64,000 bases of DNA, taken from assembly GCF_004343075.1 (NCBI RefSeq), contig NZ_SLXP01000011.1:41954-105953 (forward strand), in the 5' to 3' direction. Origin of the DNA: Rhodovulum marinum (GTDB lineage Bacteria; Pseudomonadota; Alphaproteobacteria; Rhodobacterales; Rhodobacteraceae). Positions 18,261 to 27,231 of the stretch are shown piece after piece. A program made the position numbers and the translations under genes. How positions within the stretch are numbered: position 1 is the stretch's first letter; each line of letters opens with the position of its first letter. Under the pieces are notes generated by a model. It searched no databases and had not been told where the DNA came from. It was given only the letters and a program-made list of their open reading frames with translations.

Positions 18261-19550
18261 ATGACCCGACACCGTATTCTCATCCTCGCCCAGGACTGCA
18301 ATCCCGAATGGCCGTCCCTGCCGATAGTGGGATACAACTATGCCCGGGCGCTAGCCGGGGTGGCAGATGTCACCATCGCCACCCATGTCCGCAATCGAGA
18401 GAACATCGAGAAGGCAGGCGAACTCTCCGGCAGGGTGTGTTACATCGACAACGAATGGATCGCCGCCCCCATGTACCGGCTGTCCGTCCTGCTACGCCGC
18501 GGCGAGGAGGTGGCGTGGAGCGTTAACCAGATCATGGCCTATCTGCCGAACCTCGCCTTCGAGCGACAGATCCTCGACACCTTCCGCAAGCAGTTGCGCG
18601 CCGGCGCGTTCGACATCGTCCACCGGATCACGCCGATGTCACCGACCCAGCCAAGCTATATGGTCGGCAAGACCCGCCAGCCCTTCGTCGTGGGGCCGCT
18701 CAACGGCAATCTCGACTGGCCCTCGCAGTTCTCCTCCGAGAAGAAGCGCGAGCGCGAAGGGCTGCGGTCGCTCCGGGAACTCTACCGCTACCTGCCCTAT
18801 GCCCGGTCGACGCAGTCGAAGGCCGACTGCATCCTCGCCGCGTTCCAGCACACCATCGACGATCTGAAAGCCGCCGATCCCGCCCGCATCGTACCGATGC
18901 CCGAAATCGGGTTCGACCCGGCAATCTTCCATGCCGAGGGGCGGCAGGTTCCGTTTTCGGACCCAGGTCCAAAGCGCTTCCTCTATGTGGGGCGGCTGGT
19001 GCCCTACAAACTGCCGGAAGTCGCCGTCCGGGCCTTTGTCGGCTCTGACCTGCTCCGACCCCACAAGCTGCACGTGGTCGGAGCCGGCCCCGAACTCGAC
19101 CGGCTGAAGGCGATGGTCGCGGAGGCCGGTGCCGGCGACCGGGTGATCTTCGAAGGCGGCAAGACACAGGCCGAGGTCGCCGAGTTCATGCGCCGCTCGG
19201 ATGCCTTCGTCTTCCCCTCGATCCGCGAGCTCGGCGCCGGCGTGGTGATCGAGGCGATGGCCTGTGGCTTGGTCTGCCTGGTGACGGATTACGGTGCACC
19301 GGGGGATCTGGCGGCCAACGACCGTGGTGTACGGATTCCGATGCAGAATCTGGAGGGTCTGGTACACGCCTACCGGGCTGCGATGGAAGATTGCCTGGCC
19401 GATCCCACGCGCCACGCCGCCACTGCCGACCGGGCGTGGGCCTATGCCCATGGGCTGTATGACTGGGAGGCCAAGGCCGCCTACACCCTGCGCATCTATG
19501 AAGCGCTTCTGTCCGGCGCGCCGCTGGACCAGTTCACCGATTACCGCTGA
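18261..19550 (+). CDS. GT4-family glycosyltransferase
   Basis: The 429-residue GT-B protein has RILILAQDCNPEWPSLPIVG at the N-terminus, the linker FVVGPLNGNLDWP, donor-domain strand RFLYVGRLVPYKLPEVAVRA and the EX7E-type motif SIRELGAGVVIEAMACGLV. These are features of retaining GT4 glycosyltransferases. Its last 17 bases overlap the 3' end of the convergent methyltransferase gene. It stands alone on the plus strand between two minus-strand pairs, suggesting that this part of the locus was assembled piecemeal. Sugar specificity is unknown. Confidence 0.9.
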   Translation: MTRHRILILAQDCNPEWPSLPIVGYNYARALAGVADVTIATHVRNRENIEKAGELSGRVCYIDNEWIAAPMYRLSVLLRRGEEVAWSVNQIMAYLPNLAFERQILDTFRKQLRAGAFDIVHRITPMSPTQPSYMVGKTRQPFVVGPLNGNLDWPSQFSSEKKREREGLRSLRELYRYLPYARSTQSKADCILAAFQHTIDDLKAADPARIVPMPEIGFDPAIFHAEGRQVPFSDPGPKRFLYVGRLVPYKLPEVAVRAFVGSDLLRPHKLHVVGAGPELDRLKAMVAEAGAGDRVIFEGGKTQAEVAEFMRRSDAFVFPSIRELGAGVVIEAMACGLVCLVTDYGAPGDLAANDRGVRIPMQNLEGLVHAYRAAMEDCLADPTRHAATADRAWAYAHGLYDWEAKAAYTLRIYEALLSGAPLDQFTDYR

Positions 19551-20310
19551 ACCGCTCTCCTCCCCCCGGGTGGCGCAGCGTCATTGCAATGCCGTTGCGC
19601 ATGTAGGGGATGACCCCGACGGGCTTTGCGAGGATTCGGCCGATGCGGGCCGGCAGGCTGGCGCCCTTGAAGCCGTCTTCGTAATATTCCGCCTGTTCCG
19701 TCTCGAACCCCGCATGCCCGGCCTGCCAAAGCATCTGTTTCAGCGTGTATTCGTGCTGATGACCAAGGACCATGCCCGGCTCGGGATAGCGATAGATGTC
19801 GAGGACCTCCTTGCCGAGCGCCATGTAGACAAGGTTCCGGAACCGGTGGCCATTGGGCGTGGTCAGAAACAGCCGTCCGCCGGGGGCGAGCAGCTTCTTG
19901 ATCCGGCCGAGCACCACATAGGGCGGCTGGGGGATATGCTCGATCACCTCGGTCAGGATGACCAGGTCCAGCCCTTCGATCTCCGGGGTCTCATCCGAGA
20001 ACAGATCGACGATGACGAATTTCAGCCCCAAATCCTCGACATCCTTGCGGGCCCGCTCGTTGACATCGCCCACGATCGCGTCGAATTTCAGAAGCCGCGA
20101 CACGAGCACCGCGAGAATTCCCCCCCCGATGTCGAGAACACGGCTGCCCGGCGGCAGACCCAAGGCCTCAATATATTGAAACGACTTCCAGAATCTCTGC
20201 TTGCAGCGCCTGTAATAGGCTAGGTTCTCGACGAATGTCCGGCCCTGTATGTGGGACTCGTAGGTTTGGCTGAAGGTCGCGTAAGAAACGGTCTGGAGGG
20301 AATGATTCAT
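19534..20310 (-). CDS. Class I SAM-dependent methyltransferase
   Basis: The product is about 258 residues with SAM motif I SRVLDIGGGILAVLVSRLL, post-I VGDVNERARKDVEDLG, motif III-like LVILTEVIEHIPQPPYV and LAPGGRLFLTTPNGHRFRN, the classic Methyltransf_11/23 layout (UbiE-like). The start at 20310 was chosen over an upstream ATG at 20394 because the preceding 28 residues look non-coding. The gene ends inside the end of the convergent GT4 gene (17-bp tail overlap). The likely substrate is a small metabolite or a sugar; the locus suggests EPS tailoring. Confidence 0.88.
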   Translation of the reverse strand: MNHSLQTVSYATFSQTYESHIQGRTFVENLAYYRRCKQRFWKSFQYIEALGLPPGSRVLDIGGGILAVLVSRLLKFDAIVGDVNERARKDVEDLGLKFVIVDLFSDETPEIEGLDLVILTEVIEHIPQPPYVVLGRIKKLLAPGGRLFLTTPNGHRFRNLVYMALGKEVLDIYRYPEPGMVLGHQHEYTLKQMLWQAGHAGFETEQAEYYEDGFKGASLPARIGRILAKPVGVIPYMRNGIAMTLRHPGGGERFSGNR

Positions 20311-20568
20311 AGAAGACTTGAAGCCAGGAGGGTCAACATCAATCTGTGGCACAGGCAAACACCGAACCCGGAGCGAGTCAAGGCAAGGGGGCATGCGCCG
20401 TCCGATGCGTCATGGGCGACCATCAACAGCGAAGAAGGGCCAACTGCGTGACGCAATTGACCTTCCCCCAGATCCCCACTGGCCGACACTGCAGCACGGC
20501 TTAGAGGCCAGGCCGCCTCGGCCAAGCGGAGATCTGGGGTCCATCTTCGTCAGCGATTAACAACCGCG

Positions 20569-22911
20569 TTACAGCTTCCTCGCCCCGATGTTCGCCCGGT
20601 CACCCGGCTCATTTGCTATCCAGTCGGCCACGGTTTCGCCAATCGCCGGGCCCATGGCGAAATTGGTCGTCCGTGTCACGCCGCTCGGGTCAGGGGCCGC
20701 GCCGGAAGGCAAACCGGAGAGAATATAAGCGGGCGTTACCGGAACAGGGGTTACGGTGATGTCCCCCGGCCCGTTGTAGGTGTAGATATTCTGATCGAGA
20801 AGGGTGATCTGGTTGCCCCAAGCATCGAGCAGCGGCGCAGTCTCGTCCAGTTTGTAGTTGATCCCCGCCAAATTCCCGTCCGCAATCCAGCCCGCGAGGG
20901 TAGTATTGTTATCCGCATCGGGCCAGGATTCTACGTTGTCACCCCACTGATCCTGCGGCCAATAACTGTAGATGCGTACCTGTGCGTCCAGCTCAGGTAT
21001 TGGATTTGTGGCAGCCGGATCATCTCGCAAAGACACCATTCGGATCAACTCGACAAATGGAACTATTAGCGATCTAGTAAACGGAGAATAGTGAACAAAA
21101 GTGTTTCCGTAGAACTTGTTCGGGGCCACTCTTGCCTTGAAGAAATCCCGCCACTGCTCAATAAACGGCGCTACTCCTAGCGCGCTGTTGAAGAAAGCAT
21201 CAATGGCGGCTTGATCGCTCAGGTCCACGTCCCCCCGCCTTTGAACAGCAATTGCGGAAGATGCCGGGGCACCAAGGAAGCTGTGGAAAATACAGTTCCT
21301 GATTGTTACGCCCATCCCTTGAACGTAGGACATATGCTCAGAACCATTGACGCGAGGAATGAAAATACACCCGTCGAGGATTGTGTTGCCGAGGTTCGGA
21401 AGGTTCGGGTTGCGTCCGTTTGTATATGTTGAAACAACACCGAGGCCGCCCTGTCCGATGCTGTCAAAGACATACATATGCGAGTCATAGCGGGGCGGGA
21501 ACGAAGCACCGCTCATGTCTTGAAGGCGGTAACATTCTTGAACTTGCGATGTGGCGTTGGTGTGGCTGATATATAAAAGGTTGGATCTCGGAACCCTGAA
21601 CGCGGCGGCAGATTTTCCCTCCTGCACGGTGCCAGCCGCATCGACAATTTCCGTGCCAGTAAAGCCGAAGTATCCGGTGCGGCCGCCTTCCATTTCGCTC
21701 GAGCACAAAGCGCCATAACTGCCGCGCTTTGCAATAGTGAAATCGTTGCAGTGGAAAATCCCGTTAACATAGTTCAGGGAAATGGTATCCCAGAAGCCGG
21801 TCAAGGTGATCTTGTCGGCAATGAAGCTTGCGGCAGAACCTGGGACGTATACACCAACATTGAGATTTTCCGGCAAAGTTGCCGAGAAGGGCGCAACGGT
21901 CGGATCATACCCGCCACGAAGGTCAATGTTGGAACAATGAATCTCCCCTTCAATTCCTTGCGGCGGTGCAAGTCTTATAGTTCCAGCGCTTCTAGGAGAT
22001 GATGTCAGATTATTCCAGATTGGATCGTCGCCAGTTCCATAAGCGTCAATGCCGCTGATGTTGTCCGAATTGCTGTTGAAGTGGACGTTGTAGGTCTTAT
22101 TCCTCTTCCAGAGAAACAGCGTCTTGTTGCCATTTTCCGGGCGCGTGTTGATGATGCCCGGACGCCTATCGTCAACAAACGGATAGTAGTAGCTATAGCC
22201 GCCGTTAATCTTCCACTCTGCCGATACCGCAGTGAACGAAAAATTCACATCGGTTTCCTGAAACCCGTCGAAAACCAGTGTGCCCGCATTAACCCGATCC
22301 GTGATCCACGAGGGCATGTCCGGGTCGTCATGGGCAGGCACCGAGTCCGTGTCAAATGCGACAACGCTGAGGTAGAAGTCTTCTGGCTTGGCAACCTCGA
22401 CCTCGGTAGAGGCCGTTGCCCACAGACCAGAAGACGGCTCATAGACCAGCACGCTGGCAACGTAGGTTCCGCCTTCCCGGTAGAGGTGCATGGCTTCCGG
22501 CCCTTTACCGTAGCGGCGAGAGGCGCAACCGGGCGGCAGGCGGGTGGGGGCGGACCATTCCTTTTCTGCCTCGGGCACGTTTGCCCACGCCGCGTCGCCG
22601 TAGAAATCCCAGAGGTAGATGAGATCGTGATACCGAGGATAGTATTGCTGGCGGTGTCCAGGCGGCGTGCTTTCCGGGTGTTCCAGCGGCGTCTGGAAGA
22701 GGGATTGCGTCGTGTTCACCCGGAACGTCACGCTGTCCGGGGCAACCTGCCCGCGGGTTCGCGTCAGTTCGATCGAGATCGTGCCCGCCGTCGGATTGCC
22801 CCAAGATGGCACTTGCGCCGATGCCGAGTTCCCTCCCTGGGTGATCGTCAGAGTCATCGCCGTTCCGGCGAGCAGGGCGGATGTCAGTTTGAGCATGTCA
22901 CGTCTCCGCAT
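20569..22911 (-). CDS. Tat-exported protein with PKD-like and parallel beta-helix regions
   Basis: The 780-residue product (ATG at 22911 chosen) opens with a twin-arginine-like signal, RRRDMLKLTSALLAGTAMTL. A PKD-like segment follows at about residues 70-180 (LIYLWDFYGDAAW and later LYREGGTYVASVLVYEPSSG). The middle, about 320-560, is a chain of short Asn/Gly-rich strands (GIFHCNDFTIAKRG; TILDGCIFIPRVNGSEHMS; GVTIRNCIFHSF) as in right-handed parallel beta-helices of polysaccharide lyases and phage tailspikes. The gene is 163 nt downstream of the spike-fibre gene on the same strand. A secreted polysaccharide-binding or degrading role is inferred; catalytic residues cannot be assigned. Confidence 0.65.
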   Translation of the reverse strand: MRRRDMLKLTSALLAGTAMTLTITQGGNSASAQVPSWGNPTAGTISIELTRTRGQVAPDSVTFRVNTTQSLFQTPLEHPESTPPGHRQQYYPRYHDLIYLWDFYGDAAWANVPEAEKEWSAPTRLPPGCASRRYGKGPEAMHLYREGGTYVASVLVYEPSSGLWATASTEVEVAKPEDFYLSVVAFDTDSVPAHDDPDMPSWITDRVNAGTLVFDGFQETDVNFSFTAVSAEWKINGGYSYYYPFVDDRRPGIINTRPENGNKTLFLWKRNKTYNVHFNSNSDNISGIDAYGTGDDPIWNNLTSSPRSAGTIRLAPPQGIEGEIHCSNIDLRGGYDPTVAPFSATLPENLNVGVYVPGSAASFIADKITLTGFWDTISLNYVNGIFHCNDFTIAKRGSYGALCSSEMEGGRTGYFGFTGTEIVDAAGTVQEGKSAAAFRVPRSNLLYISHTNATSQVQECYRLQDMSGASFPPRYDSHMYVFDSIGQGGLGVVSTYTNGRNPNLPNLGNTILDGCIFIPRVNGSEHMSYVQGMGVTIRNCIFHSFLGAPASSAIAVQRRGDVDLSDQAAIDAFFNSALGVAPFIEQWRDFFKARVAPNKFYGNTFVHYSPFTRSLIVPFVELIRMVSLRDDPAATNPIPELDAQVRIYSYWPQDQWGDNVESWPDADNNTTLAGWIADGNLAGINYKLDETAPLLDAWGNQITLLDQNIYTYNGPGDITVTPVPVTPAYILSGLPSGAAPDPSGVTRTTNFAMGPAIGETVADWIANEPGDRANIGARKL

Positions 22912-23006
22912 GGGAACTCCCTTGAAATCCGCGATCCATCCTCGGCTTTTCGCAGAGCGGACCCGATCCAACCGGAAGTCAAGCTGTTTGATATTTGAGT
23001 GCGCCC

Positions 23007-23023
23007 TCGGCTCCCCGAGCCGA
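23007..23023 (-). terminator. Strong hairpin after the fibre gene
   Basis: A perfect 7-bp inverted repeat (TCGGCTC and GAGCCGA) with a CCC loop lies in the 163-bp gap between the fibre-like gene and the Tat-exported gene, downstream of the former. No T tract follows, so it may be an attenuator or an mRNA-stabilising structure rather than a full terminator. Confidence 0.35.
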
Positions 23024-23074
23024 CACCGTCTCTGGGCTCAGATGCCGGGATTTCGAAACCTGCTGGCGCGCGCC

Positions 23075-25126
23075 TCAGTCATTGGGGGCGGCCTTCGCCG
23101 TCAGCCATGCAACAAGCGCGACCCTCTCGTCCGGGGTCAGATCATTGGTGGTGCAGACGATCTGCCGGACGCGGCCTTGCACGCCGTACGAAGGGACAGC
23201 CGATGAGTATGACAGCGGGCGGATAGTTGCTGCCATGTCTGGTGTAGTGCCGGTCAGATCGAGACCCTCGGCGCTGACGACGACATATGTACCGTTTGTC
23301 GTCCACAGGCCATGCAATTCGGCGCGGGTGGAGGGCGTGATCGGGGTCCCATCCGCACTATAAGTGATCGGGCCGCCAAATCCGATGTCGAGGGGAGTGG
23401 CGCCCCCGTAGTTGGTTGCCGAAGCCACCCCTGCGGCGACGGAAGACAAAGACGTGCCCACCAGCATGAAATTCCCGTCGTTCCGGGTATCGATGACCGC
23501 GTGGAGGCACATATCGGCGGTCAAGCCGGTGAGCGCGCTGGCGGGCGTCAGATAGCCCGTCGAGGTCACATTGTTATTGGTGTAGCTGCCCTGATACGTT
23601 CCGATGCCGACCGGCGAGGAGGCAGCGGCGTCCCCGGTGGTGAAGTCGTTGCCAGTGCCGGACTTGTCGGTGAAAAGGATCGGCGTGTCGCCAAGGGCCG
23701 GGGGCATCCCGGCCTTTGTCTGCATGCTGGCGGCATCGGTGAAGTCCAGCCAGAAAACACACTTGTTCTGAGCCCCCTCGTTCAGACTGGCCGGATCGAA
23801 CGTGGCCGCGCCCGCGATGGCAATTGCGTTCGTGTCTTGCGAGACATCCGCCCCTGCGCCGCTGCGGGCCGCTTCGGTGACGATGATGCTGCTGCCTGCG
23901 TCGTCCGACTGAACCTCATAGGTCGGCGCCGCCGCCGTGCCGCCCATGGACCCGGACCCACTTGACGTGTAGGCGATGCTGGGCTCCGGGTTACTGGCGT
24001 CATAGACCCACAGGCCCGGCGCGACCGTCAACGTCTCCGCTACTCCACCCGTGCCGGACAGGATCGGCGCAACCAGACATTTCGCCACCACGCCCGAGAG
24101 CGCATCTAGGTCGAGTACTGCGCCATCGGCCCAGGTGGTATAGGTACCCGCATACAGACCGCCCTCGATCATGATGCTGTCAAGCGTGCCGGCGCCGCTG
24201 ATCTCCAGCGTATTGTCACCGGGGTCACGCAGGGTGATCTCGCTGCTGCGGATCATGTTCGAAGTCGCGGTCACCGTGCCCACGATATTTTCTGCCGTGA
24301 CGACACAGGTGATCTCCGCGCCGATATCGACGGTTTGCAGCATGTAGCCCGACCCCGTCGCCCCGGAGATCACTGCACCATCACGATACCATTGATAGGA
24401 AAGGCTTGGCGCGGGGATTGCTGTCCAGCTGCCCGGATCGCATGTCAGTGTGGCGCCGACGGTCGGGTTGCCCGAGATGCTGGGCGCCACAACGTTCACG
24501 GGCGGCACGAACCCCGTAACCCTGATGGTATTCGAGGTGGCCGAAGCCGACCCTTCCTCGTTGGTCGCCGTCACCGTGCATGCGATCTCGGCCGCATCAT
24601 CATCCTGCGTGATCGTATAGGTGGTGGTCGTCGCCCCGACGACCGGGAGACTGCCCCGCATCCACTGGTAGACAAGGCTCGGCGCCGGCGTACCCGTCCA
24701 GCCGCCGCTCTCCACGACGAGCACGTCGCCCAGAGCGGATCCGCCCGAGATGATGGGGCCGATGGTGTTCGACGGCGCGACACCCGAAACGGTCGTGCTT
24801 GAGGTGTTGAAGAGGAAATCGTTGTTCTCGCTGTCCGTCACCCGGATACGCGCCTGTACGCTTTCACCATAGGCGAGAATGACGGAGCCGTCGAAGGTCC
24901 AGGCGCCCCCATTCACGGACCATTCTGCAACGGCCGAGACGATCGATCCGCCCGTCGATTTGTAGTTGGCCGTATCCGTGGCCGAGGCCGGGAGCGTGTC
25001 TGCCAGGGTTGTACCGTCCGGAACGGGTTGGATGGCCGGGGCGACCTTGGCGATGATGAGAAGGCCGTCCTCGGCGACGATCGGTCCGGAGGACGAAAAG
25101 GCAATGCCGATGGGAAAACTGCTCAT
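23075..25126 (-). CDS. Ig-repeat/lectin-like protein, probable spike fibre
   Basis: The 683-residue protein lacks a signal peptide. Residues about 115-285 hold two Ig-like repeats with the same pattern: APSLVYQWMRGSLPVVGATT then AEIACTVTATNEEGSASATS, and APSLSYQWYRDGAVISGATG then AEITCVVTAENIVGTVTATS. Residues about 460-683 (KCVFWLDFTDAASM, LFTDKSGTGNDFT, RQIVCTTNDLTPDERVALVA) look like the concanavalin/LamG-like adhesion domain of phage and GTA fibres. The gene starts 4 nt after the spike-base gene ends. This order and domain make-up suggest it is the fibre on that base, binding surface polysaccharide. Homology to Rcc01080 of R. capsulatus is inferred from position, not shown. Confidence 0.65.
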   Translation of the reverse strand: MSSFPIGIAFSSSGPIVAEDGLLIIAKVAPAIQPVPDGTTLADTLPASATDTANYKSTGGSIVSAVAEWSVNGGAWTFDGSVILAYGESVQARIRVTDSENNDFLFNTSSTTVSGVAPSNTIGPIISGGSALGDVLVVESGGWTGTPAPSLVYQWMRGSLPVVGATTTTYTITQDDDAAEIACTVTATNEEGSASATSNTIRVTGFVPPVNVVAPSISGNPTVGATLTCDPGSWTAIPAPSLSYQWYRDGAVISGATGSGYMLQTVDIGAEITCVVTAENIVGTVTATSNMIRSSEITLRDPGDNTLEISGAGTLDSIMIEGGLYAGTYTTWADGAVLDLDALSGVVAKCLVAPILSGTGGVAETLTVAPGLWVYDASNPEPSIAYTSSGSGSMGGTAAAPTYEVQSDDAGSSIIVTEAARSGAGADVSQDTNAIAIAGAATFDPASLNEGAQNKCVFWLDFTDAASMQTKAGMPPALGDTPILFTDKSGTGNDFTTGDAAASSPVGIGTYQGSYTNNNVTSTGYLTPASALTGLTADMCLHAVIDTRNDGNFMLVGTSLSSVAAGVASATNYGGATPLDIGFGGPITYSADGTPITPSTRAELHGLWTTNGTYVVVSAEGLDLTGTTPDMAATIRPLSYSSAVPSYGVQGRVRQIVCTTNDLTPDERVALVAWLTAKAAPND

Positions 25127-25130
25127 TGGA

Positions 25131-25391
25131 TCACCTCAGCGCCACGATTCCGGTTGCGGTCGTACCGGTCGCCCAGACCCGTGTGGCACGGACGGGAAAT
25201 ATGACCCCGGCGACGACATAGACAGCGCCGGTCGTCCCTCCGACCGTGGTGACTTTCACGGTCCCGGAGGTGGCGACATTGAGCCCTCGGCTGGCCGAGG
25301 AAAGGTCTTCGGTATCGCTGGGCGTGACCGCGTGGAGTTGTGTCGCCGGACTGTCCAGCCCTGTCTTGTGATTCTGGAAGGCGTCTTTCAT
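25131..25391 (-). CDS. GTA head-spike base protein, RCAP_rcc01079 family
   Basis: The 86-residue protein runs FQNHKTGLDSPATQLHAVTP, SDTEDLSSASRGLNVATSG, then VFP-type strands and the ending RVWATGTTATGIVALR. From memory of the family, this is the typical pattern of the small spike base protein (Rcc01079, GhsA) of the Rhodobacter capsulatus gene transfer agent: GLD(S/A)PA near the N-terminus, AVTPSD, and RVRATGTTAxGIVAL at the C-terminus. In RcGTA this protein anchors head spikes that bind the cell capsule. It is followed 4 nt later by the fibre-like gene. No capsid, portal or tail genes are in the window, so it is a detached spike module. Confidence 0.75.
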   Translation of the reverse strand: MKDAFQNHKTGLDSPATQLHAVTPSDTEDLSSASRGLNVATSGTVKVTTVGGTTGAVYVVAGVIFPVRATRVWATGTTATGIVALR

Positions 25392-25677
25392 CCGCTCGGC
25401 TCCCGTTCGGAGGTGTTCTTCAAAGGCAATGCGCCGAACATGACGGGACTGCGCCCTTCTGTTTTCAGGCCTTGCCGGACGAGGGGACTATCGGGGAAAG
25501 TGCTGAAAGAGGGGTGGGACCGCCGCACGCAGTGCAGTGCCCCGGCGCAACGCTCTCGGCAGGATCGCGTTTACCGGTGTCGTTCTATCCTGTATCGCGT
25601 CGTGCCGAGGAGGACCGACCGTCAATCACCGCTGCGCGCCCCGTGCCTCGGCGCAAGCGCCGGACAGGAGTTAGCCC

Positions 25678-27177
25678 ATGCTGCCCCCCTTGGCCGTGCT
25701 GTTCGCCTGGCCCGTCATCAGCATCATCTTCTTCCGGACCATGCGCCTGCCCCTGGCGATCCTCGTCACGATCTTTGGGGGTTATCTTCTACTGCCCGAA
25801 GCCACCGTTATCGATTTTCCGCTTCTTCCAGCCCTCAACAAGCACACCGTTCCGGTCCTGAGCGTATTGCTCCTGATCGCGCTCGGGATCGGCTACGCCC
25901 CCCCTCGGAAGCTCGCCGGCCTGCTGCCACGGCATTGGCTAGTTCTCGTTCTGCTGGCCGTTCTGGTCGGGGGGGCCTTCATGACCGTGAGGACCAATCC
26001 CGATCCATTGGTCTACGGGCCGGTGTTCCTGCCAGGAATGAGGACCTATGATGCGTTTTCAGAGGTTCTGAGCACCATCATGATGGTGTTGCCGATGCTC
26101 GTGGCGCGGAAATACCTCGCCCATCCGGCCATGCATGTCCTGATCCTGCAGATCCTTTGCATTGCCGGTCTCGCCTATTCCCTGCCGGCCCTGTTCGAAG
26201 TCCGGATGTCGCCCCAGCTCAACAACTGGATCTACGGCTTCTTTCCGCATAGCTTTGCCCAGCATGTGCGGGGTGGCGGCTTTCGGCCCTTGGTCTTTCT
26301 CTCACATGGCCTGTTGCTGGCGATCTTCCTGTCGGCCACGATCCTAGCCGCACTCGGGCTTTCCAGGATCGATACGAAACGGCGCTCTCTCTTCCTGTGG
26401 GCAGTGCTCTGGCTCCTTGTCACATTGATCCTGGCCAAGTCGCTGGGCGCCCTGATCCTGACCCTGGCCCTCGCCCCGGTCGTCTTCCTCGCCTCGGCAA
26501 GACGCCAGTTGCTGGTCGCGGCCATCGTTGCGGGAATCTTCCTCAGTTATCCGATTCTTCGAAGCAGCCAGATCGTCCCGGTCGAGCGGATCGCGGCGAC
26601 CGTCGAGACGTTCAGTTCGGATCGGGCTGAATCCTTTCGCTTCCGTTTGACCAGCGAAGACAGGTTGCTTGAAAAGGCACAGCAACGCCCGCTGTTCGGA
26701 TGGGGCAAATGGGGAAGAAACAGGGTCTATGACGAAAAAGGCCGTATTATCGCCATCACTGACGGGGCCTGGACCGGTCAGATTGGAACATCTGGGTGGG
26801 TAGGATATCTAGCCGTTTTCGGGCTGCTGACCATGCCGCTTCTGCTTCTGTTCCGGAACGCTCGGCGATACGGGATCGGGATGGAAACCTCCGTTCTGGC
26901 ACTGATCCTTGCGGGAAACCTCGCCGATTGCATTCCGAACGCGTCGATCACCCCGCTCACATGGGTCATCGCCGGAGCACTCTGGGGGCGGCTGGAGCTG
27001 AGGGCCGAGGCCGCCGAAGCGGCGCCGCAAACCTTGTCCTATGCGCGGCCGGGGTATCGCAGGGCCCCACCGGTCAGGCCCGCCCTGGTCGGCGAAGGCA
27101 CGGATGCGCCTGCGCGCGGTGCTGCCTACACGCGTCAGACTGTGCTCAGATCCCGCAATCGGTCCCCCTCCCGCTAA
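25678..27177 (+). CDS. O-antigen ligase/polymerase-like (Wzy-type) membrane protein
   Basis: The 499-residue protein has about 11-12 hydrophobic helices and a large periplasmic loop before the motif RPLFGWGKWGRNRVYDEKGR, the position and composition expected for the Wzy_C/O-antigen ligase loop. A CAGGAG ribosome site lies 7 nt before the ATG. The last 60 residues are a basic, proline-rich cytoplasmic tail (RPGYRRAPPVRPALV) not needed for the fold. It should polymerise lipid-linked repeat units in the periplasm, working with the Wzz-like protein. It diverges from the spike-base gene across 286 bp with no other gene seen. Confidence 0.85.
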   Translation: MLPPLAVLFAWPVISIIFFRTMRLPLAILVTIFGGYLLLPEATVIDFPLLPALNKHTVPVLSVLLLIALGIGYAPPRKLAGLLPRHWLVLVLLAVLVGGAFMTVRTNPDPLVYGPVFLPGMRTYDAFSEVLSTIMMVLPMLVARKYLAHPAMHVLILQILCIAGLAYSLPALFEVRMSPQLNNWIYGFFPHSFAQHVRGGGFRPLVFLSHGLLLAIFLSATILAALGLSRIDTKRRSLFLWAVLWLLVTLILAKSLGALILTLALAPVVFLASARRQLLVAAIVAGIFLSYPILRSSQIVPVERIAATVETFSSDRAESFRFRLTSEDRLLEKAQQRPLFGWGKWGRNRVYDEKGRIIAITDGAWTGQIGTSGWVGYLAVFGLLTMPLLLLFRNARRYGIGMETSVLALILAGNLADCIPNASITPLTWVIAGALWGRLELRAEAAEAAPQTLSYARPGYRRAPPVRPALVGEGTDAPARGAAYTRQTVLRSRNRSPSR

Positions 27178-27231
27178 CGGCATTCTTGTTTCTGCCCCGG
27201 AGATGTCATTGTTCCTTGCGACGGAAATCTT

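Noticed and set aside
20466..20539. Inverted repeat CCCCAGATC / GATCTGGGG around a 56-nt spacer
   Set aside because: The arms are far apart and no T tract follows, so calling it a terminator or attachment site is not supported.
23075..25391. Remnant prophage or complete GTA cluster
   Set aside because: No capsid, portal, terminase, protease or tail genes are nearby; only spike-like genes are present.
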